From Lewinellaceae bacterium (GTDB lineage: Bacteria; Bacteroidota; Bacteroidia; Chitinophagales; Saprospiraceae), in NCBI GenBank assembly GCA_020636355.1, contig JACJYB010000006.1, positions 124,001-188,000 of the forward strand: a stretch of 64,000 nucleotides of DNA. The letters are read 5' to 3'. Made by a program: the position numbers and the translations under genes. Under the pieces are notes generated by a model. It ran no database searches. It worked only from the letters and a program-made list of their open reading frames with translations, and was not told the DNA's origin. This document shows positions 8,695-17,205 of this stretch, one piece after another. Within the stretch, counting starts at the first letter, position 1, and the number at the start of each line of letters is the position of its first letter.

Positions 8695-9597
8695 ATGGAA
8701 CCACTTTGGGGTATAGATCTGGGAGGAACAAAAATTGAAGGGGTCATCATTGCTTCACGGAAAAACCCAACCGAACTTACCCGGCTTAGGGTACCGACTG
8801 AACAGGAAGGAGGCTATGATCACATCATCAGCCAGATCGGGAAGCTGATCCAACAGATGAAAAAAGAGAGCGGACTGAATCCCGCTTACGTCGGCATGGG
8901 CACCCCGGGAGTGTTGGAGCCATCTACCCAAACCATGAAAAACTGCAATACGACCAGCCTGTTGGGCAAACCCTTAAAAAAGGATCTGGAAGAGCGTTTA
9001 GGCATCACTTTCCGGATGGCTAACGATGCCAATTGTTTTGCAGTGGCTGAAACCAATCTCGGGGTTGTCAAGGACGTATTGCCTGATGCAGATGTCGTCT
9101 TTGGTATCATTATGGGTACCGGTGTCGGCGGTGGCCTGGTCGTCGACGGCAAGGCGATTTATGGCAAACAAGGGATAGCTGGAGAGTGGGGTCACAACTT
9201 TCTGGATGAATCCGGCGGACCGTGTTATTGCGGCAAAACCGGGTGCGTCGAAACCATCCTTTCCGGTCCTGGGCTGGAACGATTTTATGCGGCCCAATCC
9301 GGAGAAAAGAGAAAATTAAAGGAAATCATCAATCGTGCGCGCGAAGCCTCGGATCCTCATGCTGTTGCGACCATGGACCGGCTTATCCAGTTCTTTGGCA
9401 AAGGGGTTGCCTATCTGGTCAATATCATCGATCCTGATGCAATCGTACTGGGAGGAGGCCTGGGCAACATCGATGAATTATACACCAGGGGCGTGAAAGA
9501 GGTAGAAAAACATGTCTTCAATCATCGTCTGGAGACGCTCTTTCTGCGGCCCAAACTAGGTGACAGCGCCGGCGTCTTCGGAGCTGCATTGCTCTAA
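8695..9597 (+). CDS. ROK family sugar kinase (glucokinase-like)
   Basis: 300 residues, full length for the family. The N-terminal phosphate-binding loop is IDLGGTKIEGV. The sugar-binding segment reads GIAGEWGHN with the zinc motif CYCGKTGCVE, both hallmarks of ROK kinases. A second ATP-binding segment is IMGTGVGGGLVVDG, and ANDANCFAVAE supplies the catalytic Asp. It phosphorylates a hexose or N-acetylhexosamine in the cytosol. The exact sugar cannot be fixed from sequence; glucose or fructose is most likely. It ends 16 bases before the ABC ATPase start, so it may lead that transcription unit, although no functional link is obvious. Confidence 0.88.
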   Translation: MEPLWGIDLGGTKIEGVIIASRKNPTELTRLRVPTEQEGGYDHIISQIGKLIQQMKKESGLNPAYVGMGTPGVLEPSTQTMKNCNTTSLLGKPLKKDLEERLGITFRMANDANCFAVAETNLGVVKDVLPDADVVFGIIMGTGVGGGLVVDGKAIYGKQGIAGEWGHNFLDESGGPCYCGKTGCVETILSGPGLERFYAAQSGEKRKLKEIINRAREASDPHAVATMDRLIQFFGKGVAYLVNIIDPDAIVLGGGLGNIDELYTRGVKEVEKHVFNHRLETLFLRPKLGDSAGVFGAALL

Positions 9598-9613
9598 TTT
9601 TAACCCTCCGCAG

Positions 9614-10246
9614 ATGTTAGCAGCAACCGGATTACGATATGCATACAAACCCGGACAGGACCTGGTTTTCCCGGATATTCTGGCATCCAATCGGGATAAG
9701 ATCCTAATTCTAGGTCAATCCGGATGTGGAAAAACCACCCTGCTGCACCTGCTGGCCGGCATCCTTACACCCCAACAAGGCGTGGTTAAATTACTGGATG
9801 AGGATGTTTACTCACTGTCCGGTCATCAGCGCGATGCATTTCGTGGCAAGCACATCGGGATCATCTTTCAACAATCCCATTTCATCCGTTCTTTGCGCGT
9901 GGAAGAAAATTTAATCCTGGCCCAAAATCTCGCCGGGTTGCCAACAGATAAAAAGCGCATTCACGAGATCTTGCAACGCCTGGGGCTGGATCATAAGGCC
10001 CAAAAGCGAACTCAAGAACTCAGCGTCGGCGAACAACAACGGATCGCCATCGCCCGCGCCCTTGTCAACCGGCCCAGTTTGATCCTGGCGGATGAGCCTA
10101 CCTCAGCCCTCGACGACCGGAACACGGAACAGGTCATCCAGCTCCTTGAACACCAGGCGGACGAAGAAAATGCCGCACTGGTCCTCGTCACTCATGACAA
10201 ACGCCTCAAGGATTATTTTGCGAACCACATCAACCTGAGTGCATGA
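9614..10246 (+). CDS. ABC transporter ATPase, LolD/MacB type
   Basis: 210 residues from the ATG at 9614; the frame is open further upstream but only overlaps the ROK gene. All ATPase motifs are present: Walker A GQSGCGKTT, signature LSVGEQQRIAIARAL, Walker B LILADEPTSALD and the switch His in VTHD. It is a single stand-alone ATPase of the size that partners FtsX-fold permeases. Its last four bases overlap the start of the permease gene (ATGA at 10243-10246), so the two are translationally coupled. See the permease for the proposed metal link. Confidence 0.9.
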   Translation: MLAATGLRYAYKPGQDLVFPDILASNRDKILILGQSGCGKTTLLHLLAGILTPQQGVVKLLDEDVYSLSGHQRDAFRGKHIGIIFQQSHFIRSLRVEENLILAQNLAGLPTDKKRIHEILQRLGLDHKAQKRTQELSVGEQQRIAIARALVNRPSLILADEPTSALDDRNTEQVIQLLEHQADEENAALVLVTHDKRLKDYFANHINLSA

Positions 10247-11505
10247 ATCTGATCACCCTAAGCTGGAAGAACATCATTCACCGCCCGCTCAGCCTGGCGC
10301 TTACGCTGGTCCTTTTTGCATTGGGTGTGGGATTAATTGCCTTCCTGTTTGTAGTTAATAAGCAGATCGAAGATAAATTTGAAAAAAACCTGGCTGGCAT
10401 TGATATCGTCCTGGGAGCGAAAGGCAGCCCCCTGCAATTGGTTCTCTGCAACATGTATCACATCGACGCGCCGACCGGGAATATTCCGATCCAGTCCATC
10501 CGTGCCTTCTTTAATCCCGAGCATCCGCTGATCAAAGATGCCACCCCCTTGTCGATCGGTGACAGTTATAAAGGATTTCGCATCGTGGGGACCACCCGTT
10601 CATTTGTCGAATTGTATGCATTAGAGATCGCCGCGGGTGACTGGTGGGAGCATGATTTTGATGTGACCATCGGACCCGAGGTGGCCAGGCGTTTGAATCT
10701 TAAGCTTGGTGATCAGTTTCAAAGCACCCACGGCCTCCTGCAGGACGAAAATCTGACGCATGAAGAAAGCCATGCTTTCCGGGTTACCGGCATTATGGCT
10801 TCATCCGGCACGGTGGCTGACCAGCTGATCCTGACCAACACCCAGAGCATTTGGGCCGTACATGACCATGAAAACAAGGAATCAGCGCACCAGGAGGAAT
10901 CTGCGATTGACCCGGACGCGCCGCATTTTACCAATGCCTCATTACTCGAACATCCGGACCAGGATATTACCAGCCTGCTGATCCGTTTTAAAGCCCGCAA
11001 TTATCAGGCATTGAACATGGCTCGTAACATCAATGAAAATACCGACTTACAGGCCGCGACACCGGCTATCGAGATTAACCGGCTGTTTTCGCTGATGGGC
11101 GTGGGCATGGATGCCTTAAAGACATTGGGATGGTTGATAGCCATCGTATCGGGGTTAAGTATTTTCATTTCATTATATGGCTCCCTGAAAGACCGGAAAT
11201 ACGAATTGGCACTGATGCGGGTGCAGGGTGCTTCACCAGGCAAATTGTTTTCGATGATCATTTTGGAAGGTTGTCTGCTGGCGATTGCGGGCTATCTGCT
11301 GGGAATCCTCCTGGCCCATGTGGCCATGTATTTCCTGACGGACTACCTGGAAAATGCCTACCGTTATCCTTTTAAGCCCTGGCAATGGGTACGGGAAGAA
11401 GGATGGCTGGCTTTAGGTGCCCTGGTGATCGGGTTGTTTGCTGCATTAATTCCCGCCTGGCAGGCTTACCGGACTGAATTGTCCAGGACATTGGCAGAAG
11501 GCTAA
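10243..11505 (+). CDS. FtsX/MacB-fold ABC permease with a His-rich periplasmic insert
   Basis: 420 residues: one N-terminal transmembrane helix (residues about 15-38), a large periplasmic domain, and three C-terminal helices, the standard single-FtsX layout. In the periplasmic domain, around residues 205-235, is an acidic, His-containing stretch (VHDHENKESAHQEESAID followed by DAPHF and LEHPDQ). Such His-rich loops often bind zinc or another transition metal. The gene is coupled to the ATPase upstream and followed 75 bases later by a DUF3299-like gene. I recall a related arrangement in the Zur-regulated zrg cluster of Vibrio, but this link is from memory. MacB-like mechanotransmission rather than classical import is expected for the fold. 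Confidence 0.85.
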   Translation: MNLITLSWKNIIHRPLSLALTLVLFALGVGLIAFLFVVNKQIEDKFEKNLAGIDIVLGAKGSPLQLVLCNMYHIDAPTGNIPIQSIRAFFNPEHPLIKDATPLSIGDSYKGFRIVGTTRSFVELYALEIAAGDWWEHDFDVTIGPEVARRLNLKLGDQFQSTHGLLQDENLTHEESHAFRVTGIMASSGTVADQLILTNTQSIWAVHDHENKESAHQEESAIDPDAPHFTNASLLEHPDQDITSLLIRFKARNYQALNMARNINENTDLQAATPAIEINRLFSLMGVGMDALKTLGWLIAIVSGLSIFISLYGSLKDRKYELALMRVQGASPGKLFSMIILEGCLLAIAGYLLGILLAHVAMYFLTDYLENAYRYPFKPWQWVREEGWLALGALVIGLFAALIPAWQAYRTELSRTLAEG

Positions 11506-11512
11506 CGAAAAT

Positions 11513-11540
11513 GTTGAAGGTTGAAGGTTGAAGGTTGAAT
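11513..11540 (+). repeat. Short tandem repeat, four GTTGAAG heptamers
   Basis: Positions 11513-11540 consist of three exact GTTGAAG units and a fourth ending in T (GTTGAAT). They lie between the permease stop and the start of the DUF3299-like gene at 11581. The repeat may change spacing between the genes by slipped-strand events. It has no coding role if the ATG at 11581 is the true start. Confidence 0.8.
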
Positions 11541-11580
11541 GATTTGGATCATATATTTGTTGGCGATTAAAATGCAATCA

Positions 11581-12027
11581 ATGAAATACTTCGGTTGGTT
11601 ATTATTATCAGGATTTCTGATGACTTCAGCAATCCAGGTACAAGCTCAGGATGCAGCCAATATATGGAAAACACTCGCCAAAATCACTTTCAAGAAAGAA
11701 TACGATGACCTGCTGGGATTTAAAGTAGACCGCCCGGTTTTCAGTGAGGACATCCAGAAACTGAATGGCAAGGAGGTTACTGTGACCGGTTACATCATTC
11801 CGGTGGAAGGCTATAAGAGTCATTCTGAGTTCGTCTTTTCTGCCTATCCGTACAATATGTGTTTTTTCTGCGGAGGTGCAGGACCGGAGTCGGTCATGGA
11901 GGTACTTGCCAAAGAGCCCATCAAATATTCCGCTGAATCGGTTACCATCCGGGGTAAGCTGGAACTGAACTATGATGATGCAAACCGGCTGATGTATGCC
12001 CTATCGGATGTGGTCCTGGTCAAATGA
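11581..12027 (+). CDS. DUF3299-like secreted protein
   Basis: 148 residues from the ATG at 11581, chosen because it gives a signal peptide (MKYFGWLLLSGFLMTSAIQV then QAQ). An in-frame ATG at 11539 lies inside a repeat and would hide the signal. The mature part has an OB-like core (VTVTGYIIPVE) and the conserved cysteine motif MCFFCGGAGPESVMEV, consistent with DUF3299. Proteins of this family recur beside FtsX-type ABC genes and are associated with zinc homeostasis in some proteobacteria. The Cys pair is a plausible metal site. Periplasmic location is expected. The family assignment is moderately firm and the metal role is inferred from context. Confidence 0.75.
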   Translation: MKYFGWLLLSGFLMTSAIQVQAQDAANIWKTLAKITFKKEYDDLLGFKVDRPVFSEDIQKLNGKEVTVTGYIIPVEGYKSHSEFVFSAYPYNMCFFCGGAGPESVMEVLAKEPIKYSAESVTIRGKLELNYDDANRLMYALSDVVLVK

Positions 12028-12074
12028 TGCCATTTTTCATGACAACATTACCCTACCAGACGTTACTAGCTTAA

Positions 12075-13028
12075 ATGAAGGGAGCAATGGTTAAGTTTTC
12101 CCAGTTTTGGTTGGTACTCGCTGGCTTCTATCCGTCCATTCTTTTCGGTCAGACTACCCCCGAGCCGTTTTTACCTTCTTTTTTCGCCGGTTATCCGCAT
12201 GTGCGGGATCTGGCTCTTAGCGCGGATGGAAAAGAAATGTATTTCACGATTGAAAGCCCCGCGAAAGACTTTTCCGTTATCGCGGCCTGTCATCTGTCAG
12301 AAGGCAAATGGCAGGAACCACAGGTCGCTGCCTTTTCTGGCCAATACCGTGACCTGGAACCCTTTTTATCACCCGATGGCCTTCATCTGTATTTTGCTTC
12401 CGGAAGACCTCTATCCGGCCACGATGCCGGTGATGTGAACATTTGGATGGTATCACGTGCCCATGCCGGAGAAGCATGGAGTGACCCGCTCCCGGTCGAC
12501 GCGCCTATCCACTCCGATAAAGATGAATATTATCCTTCCGTCGCTGCCAATGGCAACCTCTATTTCACCAGACTGTCCGATGACCCGGCGCAAAAAGAAG
12601 ACCTCTATCTGTGTGAGAAGAAGGATGGCATCTACCAGGAGCCGCAAGCATTACCTCCTGCCATCAACGGAACAACTTATGAATTTAATGCCTTTATAGC
12701 CCCGGACGAATCATATATCCTCTTTTCCTCCTATGGCCGTCCCGATGATCTGGGAGGGAGCGATCTCTATATCAGTCGAAAAGGACCGGATGGCATCTGG
12801 CAAACGGCGCAACATCTCGATGTGGTTAATTCCACCCGTATCGATTATTGTCCGTTTGTTGATGCAGATCAATTGCGGCTTTATTTTACCAGTGAACGCA
12901 GCGCGGTACCCGGGCACTTCGATAAGCCTCTGGACCTGCCACAGATCCTCTGGAAATTCCGTCAACCCGCGCATGGTTCCGGCCGCATTTATTCCATCGA
13001 CCTGAAGGAGGTCATCAGGCCGGATTAA
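12075..13028 (+). CDS. PD40 beta-propeller protein (TolB-like), secreted
   Basis: 317 residues with a signal peptide ending near LFGQ; MVKF at 12087 is an alternative start. Repeated WD40-like PD40 signatures are clear: ALSADGKEMYFT, FLSPDGLHLYFAS, SVAANGNLYFT, FIAPDESYILFSS and VDADQLRLYFTS. These five or more blades form a propeller like that of TolB or OmpA-fused proteins, but no OmpA domain or C-terminal sorting signal follows. It is probably a periplasmic binding scaffold. It converges on the OmpA-type gene, with the two stop codons overlapping by three bases (13025-13028). Confidence 0.8.
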   Translation: MKGAMVKFSQFWLVLAGFYPSILFGQTTPEPFLPSFFAGYPHVRDLALSADGKEMYFTIESPAKDFSVIAACHLSEGKWQEPQVAAFSGQYRDLEPFLSPDGLHLYFASGRPLSGHDAGDVNIWMVSRAHAGEAWSDPLPVDAPIHSDKDEYYPSVAANGNLYFTRLSDDPAQKEDLYLCEKKDGIYQEPQALPPAINGTTYEFNAFIAPDESYILFSSYGRPDDLGGSDLYISRKGPDGIWQTAQHLDVVNSTRIDYCPFVDADQLRLYFTSERSAVPGHFDKPLDLPQILWKFRQPAHGSGRIYSIDLKEVIRPD

Positions 13029-13813
13029 TCCGCCAGTTGTGGCGATTCCAGCAATTTAAAATACTGATCCAGCCGCGGCATGATTACAATCTCGGTCCGC
13101 CGGTTCTCCGCACGTCCTGCAGCGGTACTGTTGTCCGCCTTTGGTAGGTATTCGGATCGACCCGAAGCGGAAAGCCGGTCCGGAGCCACATAATAATTCA
13201 GCTGGAGCGATCGAACCACGGAAGTGGCCCGCATGGCGCTTAGATCCCAATTGTCCTGGAGGCATTCATTATGCATGGGTACGTTGTCCGTATGCCCTTC
13301 AACCATGATCTGCAGGTCGTCGTGTTCATTGATGACGGCCGCCAGCTTACCGAGGATGTTCTTGGCCTGATTGCCCAAAGCAAAGCTGCCGGAGCGGAAG
13401 AGCATTTTGTCGGAAATGGATACATGGACCATTCCTCCGCGGACTTCTATTTGGAGGTCGTCGTCGGAGATGTCCGCCAGGGACCGCCGGAGGTTCATAA
13501 CCAGGACCAGATTCAGCGAATCTTTCTGTTGAATCTTGTTGGTCAGATTTTCGATGAATGAATATTGCTTGTTGATGTTTTCCAGGGACTGTTGTATGGA
13601 CTCTGCCCCGGCCTTATTGATCACGCTGAGGTCAGCCAGCCGGTCCAGGAGGGAGGCATTGGTGGCCTGAATGGTCTGAAGTTGCCGGTCCAGTTGTTCG
13701 GCCTGCTGGTTCTTCAGGGCCAGCTCCCGTTCGAGATCATTGATTTTCTTTTTGTTGCAGGCAGGCAGCAAAACGATAACTACCGCCAGCAGAAGGAAGG
13801 AATATTTGTTCAT
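13025..13813 (-). CDS. OmpA-family peptidoglycan-binding lipoprotein
   Basis: 262 residues from the ATG at 13813; the frame runs open to 13897 through an inverted repeat but without a signal. The N-terminus is a lipoprotein signal (VVIVLLPAC). A heptad-rich coiled coil follows (about residues 25-115, rich in L, Q and E). The C-terminal OmpA domain carries VEGHTDNVP, LSAMRATSVVRSL, LSASGRSEYLP and AGRAENRRTEIVI, the residues that hold diaminopimelate in peptidoglycan. It likely anchors the outer membrane to the wall through a long coiled-coil spacer. Its upstream region carries the left repeat of the GxxExxY cassette, so its promoter may lie within that cassette. Confidence 0.88.
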   Translation of the reverse strand: MNKYSFLLLAVVIVLLPACNKKKINDLERELALKNQQAEQLDRQLQTIQATNASLLDRLADLSVINKAGAESIQQSLENINKQYSFIENLTNKIQQKDSLNLVLVMNLRRSLADISDDDLQIEVRGGMVHVSISDKMLFRSGSFALGNQAKNILGKLAAVINEHDDLQIMVEGHTDNVPMHNECLQDNWDLSAMRATSVVRSLQLNYYVAPDRLSASGRSEYLPKADNSTAAGRAENRRTEIVIMPRLDQYFKLLESPQLAD

Positions 13814-13873
13814 GGTCAACGAATTGAAGTTCTTGGTTAAAACTGTTCGGGAGAGCGTTTTAGTATATTTCAT

Positions 13874-13901
13874 ACCACAAAGGCACGGAGGACACAAAGG
13901 A
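13874..13901 (+). repeat. Left inverted repeat of GxxExxY cassette
   Basis: A 28-base sequence beginning ACCACAAAGGCACG and ending ACACAAAGGA. Its inverted partner is at 14494-14521, matching at 25 of 28 positions. It lies 61 bases upstream of the OmpA-type gene start. No clear target duplication is visible outside the pair. Confidence 0.75.
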
Positions 13902-14044
13902 CTGATACTCGTTTCACTCGATCAGCCTTTACTTGCACTAATTGTCCATTCCTCGAAAGGTTAATTGGTGAACATGGTGTTTAATTTCATCCTGATGTCC
14001 CAAAAGCTTTACTGGTATAAAGCAATTGTGTATTTTAGAATACA

Positions 14045-14452
14045 ATGCTCACCAAATCACAGATAAATAAATTAAGCTACGATATTATTGGAGCTGCCAT
14101 TGAAGTCCATAAGCAACTTGGTCCTGGATTGCTTGAATCTGTTTATCAACAATGTTTAATCTATGAGTTGGAAAGCAATGGAATTGAAGTATTATCGCAA
14201 GTGAAGGTGCCGCTTGAATATAAGGGATTGCGATTAGCTCAATCATTAAGACTAGACTTGATTGTAGAAGACGTCATAATAATTGAATTAAAAACCGTAG
14301 AAATTATTCAACCGGTACATAAAGCACAATTGTTATCCTACATGCAATTAGCCCGGAAACCAAAAGGTTTGTTGATGAATTTTTACACAGAAAATTTATC
14401 TAAAAATGTAATTCCGTTGGTCAATAACCACTTTAGGGATTTACCTGAATGA
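14045..14452 (+). CDS. GxxExxY protein (PD-(D/E)XK nuclease-like)
   Basis: 135 residues matching the GxxExxY family: the naming motif appears as GLLESVYQQCL (residues about 28-38), preceded by AAIEVHKQLGPG. A nuclease-like core follows: RLDLIVEDVIIIELKT supplies the D...ExK residues, and QLLSYMQLARKPKGLLMNF the C-terminal helix and strand. This implies a PD-(D/E)XK fold; the biochemical role of the family is unsettled. The gene is visibly more A+T-rich than its neighbours, is flanked by a 28-base inverted repeat, and sits on the opposite strand between two minus-strand genes. Recent acquisition is likely. Confidence 0.85.
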   Translation: MLTKSQINKLSYDIIGAAIEVHKQLGPGLLESVYQQCLIYELESNGIEVLSQVKVPLEYKGLRLAQSLRLDLIVEDVIIIELKTVEIIQPVHKAQLLSYMQLARKPKGLLMNFYTENLSKNVIPLVNNHFRDLPE

Positions 14453-14493
14453 AGCAAAAAACCGATTGAGGGTAATTACTTTTATCTTCAAAA

Positions 14494-14521
14494 TCCTTTG
14501 TGTTCTACGTGCCTATGTGGT
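14494..14521 (-). repeat. Right inverted repeat of GxxExxY cassette
   Basis: Read on the minus strand this begins ACCACATAGGCACG and ends ACACAAAGGA, differing from the left copy at three positions. It ends five bases before the stop codon of the MscS gene (14527-14529). The cassette therefore fills the gap between mscS and the OmpA-type gene almost exactly. Confidence 0.75.
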
Positions 14522-14526
14522 TATCT

Positions 14527-16185
14527 CTAATCCTCGTTGTTATCCCCAGTCTTTATCCCTGCCCGCCATTGCACCAGCCAGGCTTCTTTGGACTGCATCA
14601 GGTCTTCTTTGGACTGATTGTGGACAGGCGTTTTGGATAGCTGGCCGGGCATGTCTTCGATGTAGATGGTTGAAGACGGGAAAGCGAAGCGTACGCCAAT
14701 GGACTCGGCCAGGTGCATGATCGCCAGCAGCACTTCTTCACGGATAGCTAATTCTTCGGCATAAACAGCTGTCTCGATATATGCCCGAAATAGGATGTTG
14801 ATGGAGGAATTGTCAAATTGATAAAGGTGTACATAGTTGGGTTCATCGGCTAATTTGGGGTGGGTAATGACGATATCCCGCATCCCTGCCACAAATGCTT
14901 CAATGTATCTTGGCGGCGTATCGTAAGTCACGCCGATTTGCATTTGGAGCATGCGCCGGGGTCGAATACCCATGTTGTTGATGCTCAGGTTGGCTATGTT
15001 GCCATTCGGTACCGTAATCAGGGAAGTATCAACCGTACGAATTCGTGTAGACCGGAAACCGACCTCCTCAATGGTTCCCATTTTACCATCGATTTCGACA
15101 TAATCCCCAATCTGAAACGGATGATCCATAAATATCATAATGGACCCCAAAAAGTTCTTTACCGTGTCCTGGGCTGCCAGCGCCAAAGCCAAACCTCCGA
15201 TGGAAATACCGGCAATCAACGCGGTGACATTGACATCCAGCTGATTCAGGATGTAAATCGCTGCGACCAGGACCAACATGATCTTAATGACCCGGTCAAT
15301 GATTGGGATAAATTGATCATCTAATTTGCTACTGGTCTGAGTTGCTGCATCCCGGAGATGCCTGACAATGACATCAAACACACGCCATACCAGAACTGCC
15401 AGCATAAAGCTGCCGGCGATGCGCAATGCTGCAATCACAAATTTGGACGCTCCAACCGGTAATTTAAGTACCGGCACAAATCGGTTGATCAAGGCCAGGG
15501 TGACCAGCCAACTGATGATGCGGGCGATTTGCCACGTGTGTTTATCATTAATTTTCCAACGACCGATGATCTCCTTAAACCCGGTGTGCAATAGCAATTT
15601 GAACAACCGGCTCAGCAGCCAGTAGCACATCCCTGCTGCCAACAGGATCAATAATATGCCAAAGTATTGCCACAAATACAATCCCAGAAAGCTGGTCGAG
15701 GACTTGTATGGAAAAAGTTTAACCAGAAAATCGGTCCCGAAAGGAAATGTTTTTTTCATCAAACCGGGCAACGCGTCCAGGGTTGCCGGAGCATAGATCC
15801 AGCCGTTGTTTTCTTTTACCAGATAAATTTGCGGCAATTCACCCGGGAAAAGCGTGTAGGTATTCTGTCCTGTTAAGCTATCGGTATAATTGGGATTCTG
15901 GGAAACTTTGTTGAGCTGAACATACAATCCCTTGGCATCGAGGATACTCTTGATCTGCTGGGCCTTCGTTACGGCAGTGGCGCTGTCCAGGCCTGCCGGA
16001 AATGCAATACGTGTTTCAGCGGGATCGTACGTGTCCTTTTGCAGGAAATACAAATGGGTGAGGATCGTATGGTAGGGGCTTTCATTCGAAGGGCGTACCT
16101 GTTGATACGTCTGGGCCTTCGCAATACCTGATATACAAATTATAATACATAATAAATAACCTTTATATAATCTGTATATTTGCAT
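14527..16185 (-). CDS. MscS-family mechanosensitive ion channel
   Basis: 552 residues. A signal peptide (ending GIAKA) leads a periplasmic N-terminal domain of about 150 residues. Several membrane helices follow (from about residue 168), then the MscS pore and beta domain: ALIAGISIGGLALALAAQDT is the Gly/Ala-rich TM3, followed by the FLGSIMIFMDHPFQIGDYVE and GTIEEVGFRSTRIRT motifs. It should open under membrane tension to release osmolytes. The extended periplasmic N-terminus resembles larger MscK- or YbdG-like members more than E. coli MscS. A short A+T-rich divergent region separates it from xerD. Confidence 0.9.
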   Translation of the reverse strand: MQIYRLYKGYLLCIIICISGIAKAQTYQQVRPSNESPYHTILTHLYFLQKDTYDPAETRIAFPAGLDSATAVTKAQQIKSILDAKGLYVQLNKVSQNPNYTDSLTGQNTYTLFPGELPQIYLVKENNGWIYAPATLDALPGLMKKTFPFGTDFLVKLFPYKSSTSFLGLYLWQYFGILLILLAAGMCYWLLSRLFKLLLHTGFKEIIGRWKINDKHTWQIARIISWLVTLALINRFVPVLKLPVGASKFVIAALRIAGSFMLAVLVWRVFDVIVRHLRDAATQTSSKLDDQFIPIIDRVIKIMLVLVAAIYILNQLDVNVTALIAGISIGGLALALAAQDTVKNFLGSIMIFMDHPFQIGDYVEIDGKMGTIEEVGFRSTRIRTVDTSLITVPNGNIANLSINNMGIRPRRMLQMQIGVTYDTPPRYIEAFVAGMRDIVITHPKLADEPNYVHLYQFDNSSINILFRAYIETAVYAEELAIREEVLLAIMHLAESIGVRFAFPSSTIYIEDMPGQLSKTPVHNQSKEDLMQSKEAWLVQWRAGIKTGDNNED

Positions 16186-16251
16186 CGTTTGGTTTTTTTG
16201 GTGTGACCAGGCAGGCCATCCTTGACTGATTGCAAAGATAGTAATTCGCCT

Positions 16252-17163
16252 ATGGATTGGAACAGCGCCCTGATGGGATTCAAAGCATATCTGCGGCTGG
16301 AGCGATCACTTTCGGTCCACAGTATTGCTGCCTATTTGCGCGATGTCCGCAAATTGGGTCACTTTGCCACAGCACAAGTGCCACCGGTCGGGCCAGTCCA
16401 GATGCAACCGCAGCAGCTGGAAGCATTCATCATCGAAGCAGGCAGCCAGGGACTCAGTCGACGCTCACAGGCCCGCCTCATATCCGGCATTCGGGCATTT
16501 TACAAATACCTGATGATGGAGGATGCTCTGGAGGTTGATCCAACCGATTTGCTGGAAGGCCCGAAACTTAGCCGCAAAATACCCGATGTGCTGTCGGTAA
16601 ATGAAATCAACAGGATCCTCAACAGCATCGATATTTCCACGGCTCATGGCATGCGCAACCGGGCCATGCTGGAGACGCTTTACGCCAGCGGCCTGCGGGT
16701 CAGCGAGCTGGTCAATTTGCAACTATCCAACTTATTTCCGGAGGTACGATTTGTGAAAGTGATCGGTAAAAACAATAAAGAGCGCATCGTGCCCATCGGC
16801 AGCGACGCATTAAAATTTATCCAGGATTATTTAACGCATTACCGGCAACACGGGCCCATAAAGAAAGGGTGTGAAGATATTGTCTTCCTGAATCGTCGGG
16901 GAGGCAAATTAAGCCGGGAAATGGTCTTTATGATCATCAAAGAAACCGTGCAGCAGGCGGGCATTAACAAATCCGTCAGCCCGCACACCTTCCGCCACTC
17001 GTTCGCCACCCACCTGGTGGAAGGCGGGGCCGATTTGCGTGCCGTCCAGGACATGCTGGGACACGAGTCCATCACCACAACCGAAATTTATACGCACCTG
17101 GACCGGGAATTCCTGCGGGAAACCCTGGTCAAATACCATCCGAGGTTCCGCCACCAGGGGTAA
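16252..17163 (+). CDS. xerD: Site-specific tyrosine recombinase XerD
   Basis: 303 residues from the ATG at 16252 (a TTG at 16222 is also in frame). Catalytic residues are all in place: Arg149 (ASGLRVSEL), Lys173 (VIGKNNKERIVP), His245 and Arg248 (HTFRHSFATH), His271 (MLGHES) and the nucleophile Tyr280 (EIYTHLD). Each falls one position after its E. coli XerD counterpart as I remember that numbering, and the protein is full length with an N-terminal SAM-like domain. This makes a chromosomal dimer-resolution recombinase more likely than an integrase. No integron, phage or transposon genes accompany it, and a dif site is not recognisable nearby. Confidence 0.9.
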   Translation: MDWNSALMGFKAYLRLERSLSVHSIAAYLRDVRKLGHFATAQVPPVGPVQMQPQQLEAFIIEAGSQGLSRRSQARLISGIRAFYKYLMMEDALEVDPTDLLEGPKLSRKIPDVLSVNEINRILNSIDISTAHGMRNRAMLETLYASGLRVSELVNLQLSNLFPEVRFVKVIGKNNKERIVPIGSDALKFIQDYLTHYRQHGPIKKGCEDIVFLNRRGGKLSREMVFMIIKETVQQAGINKSVSPHTFRHSFATHLVEGGADLRAVQDMLGHESITTTEIYTHLDREFLRETLVKYHPRFRHQG

Positions 17164-17205
17164 GAAACCGTCACACCCGTGCAATAAACCCTATTTCAAT
17201 CTTGA

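Noticed and set aside
16252..17163. Tyrosine recombinase as an integrase of a mobile island
   Set aside because: Catalytic residues align one-to-one with housekeeping XerD, and no attachment repeats, cargo boundary or tRNA target are seen.
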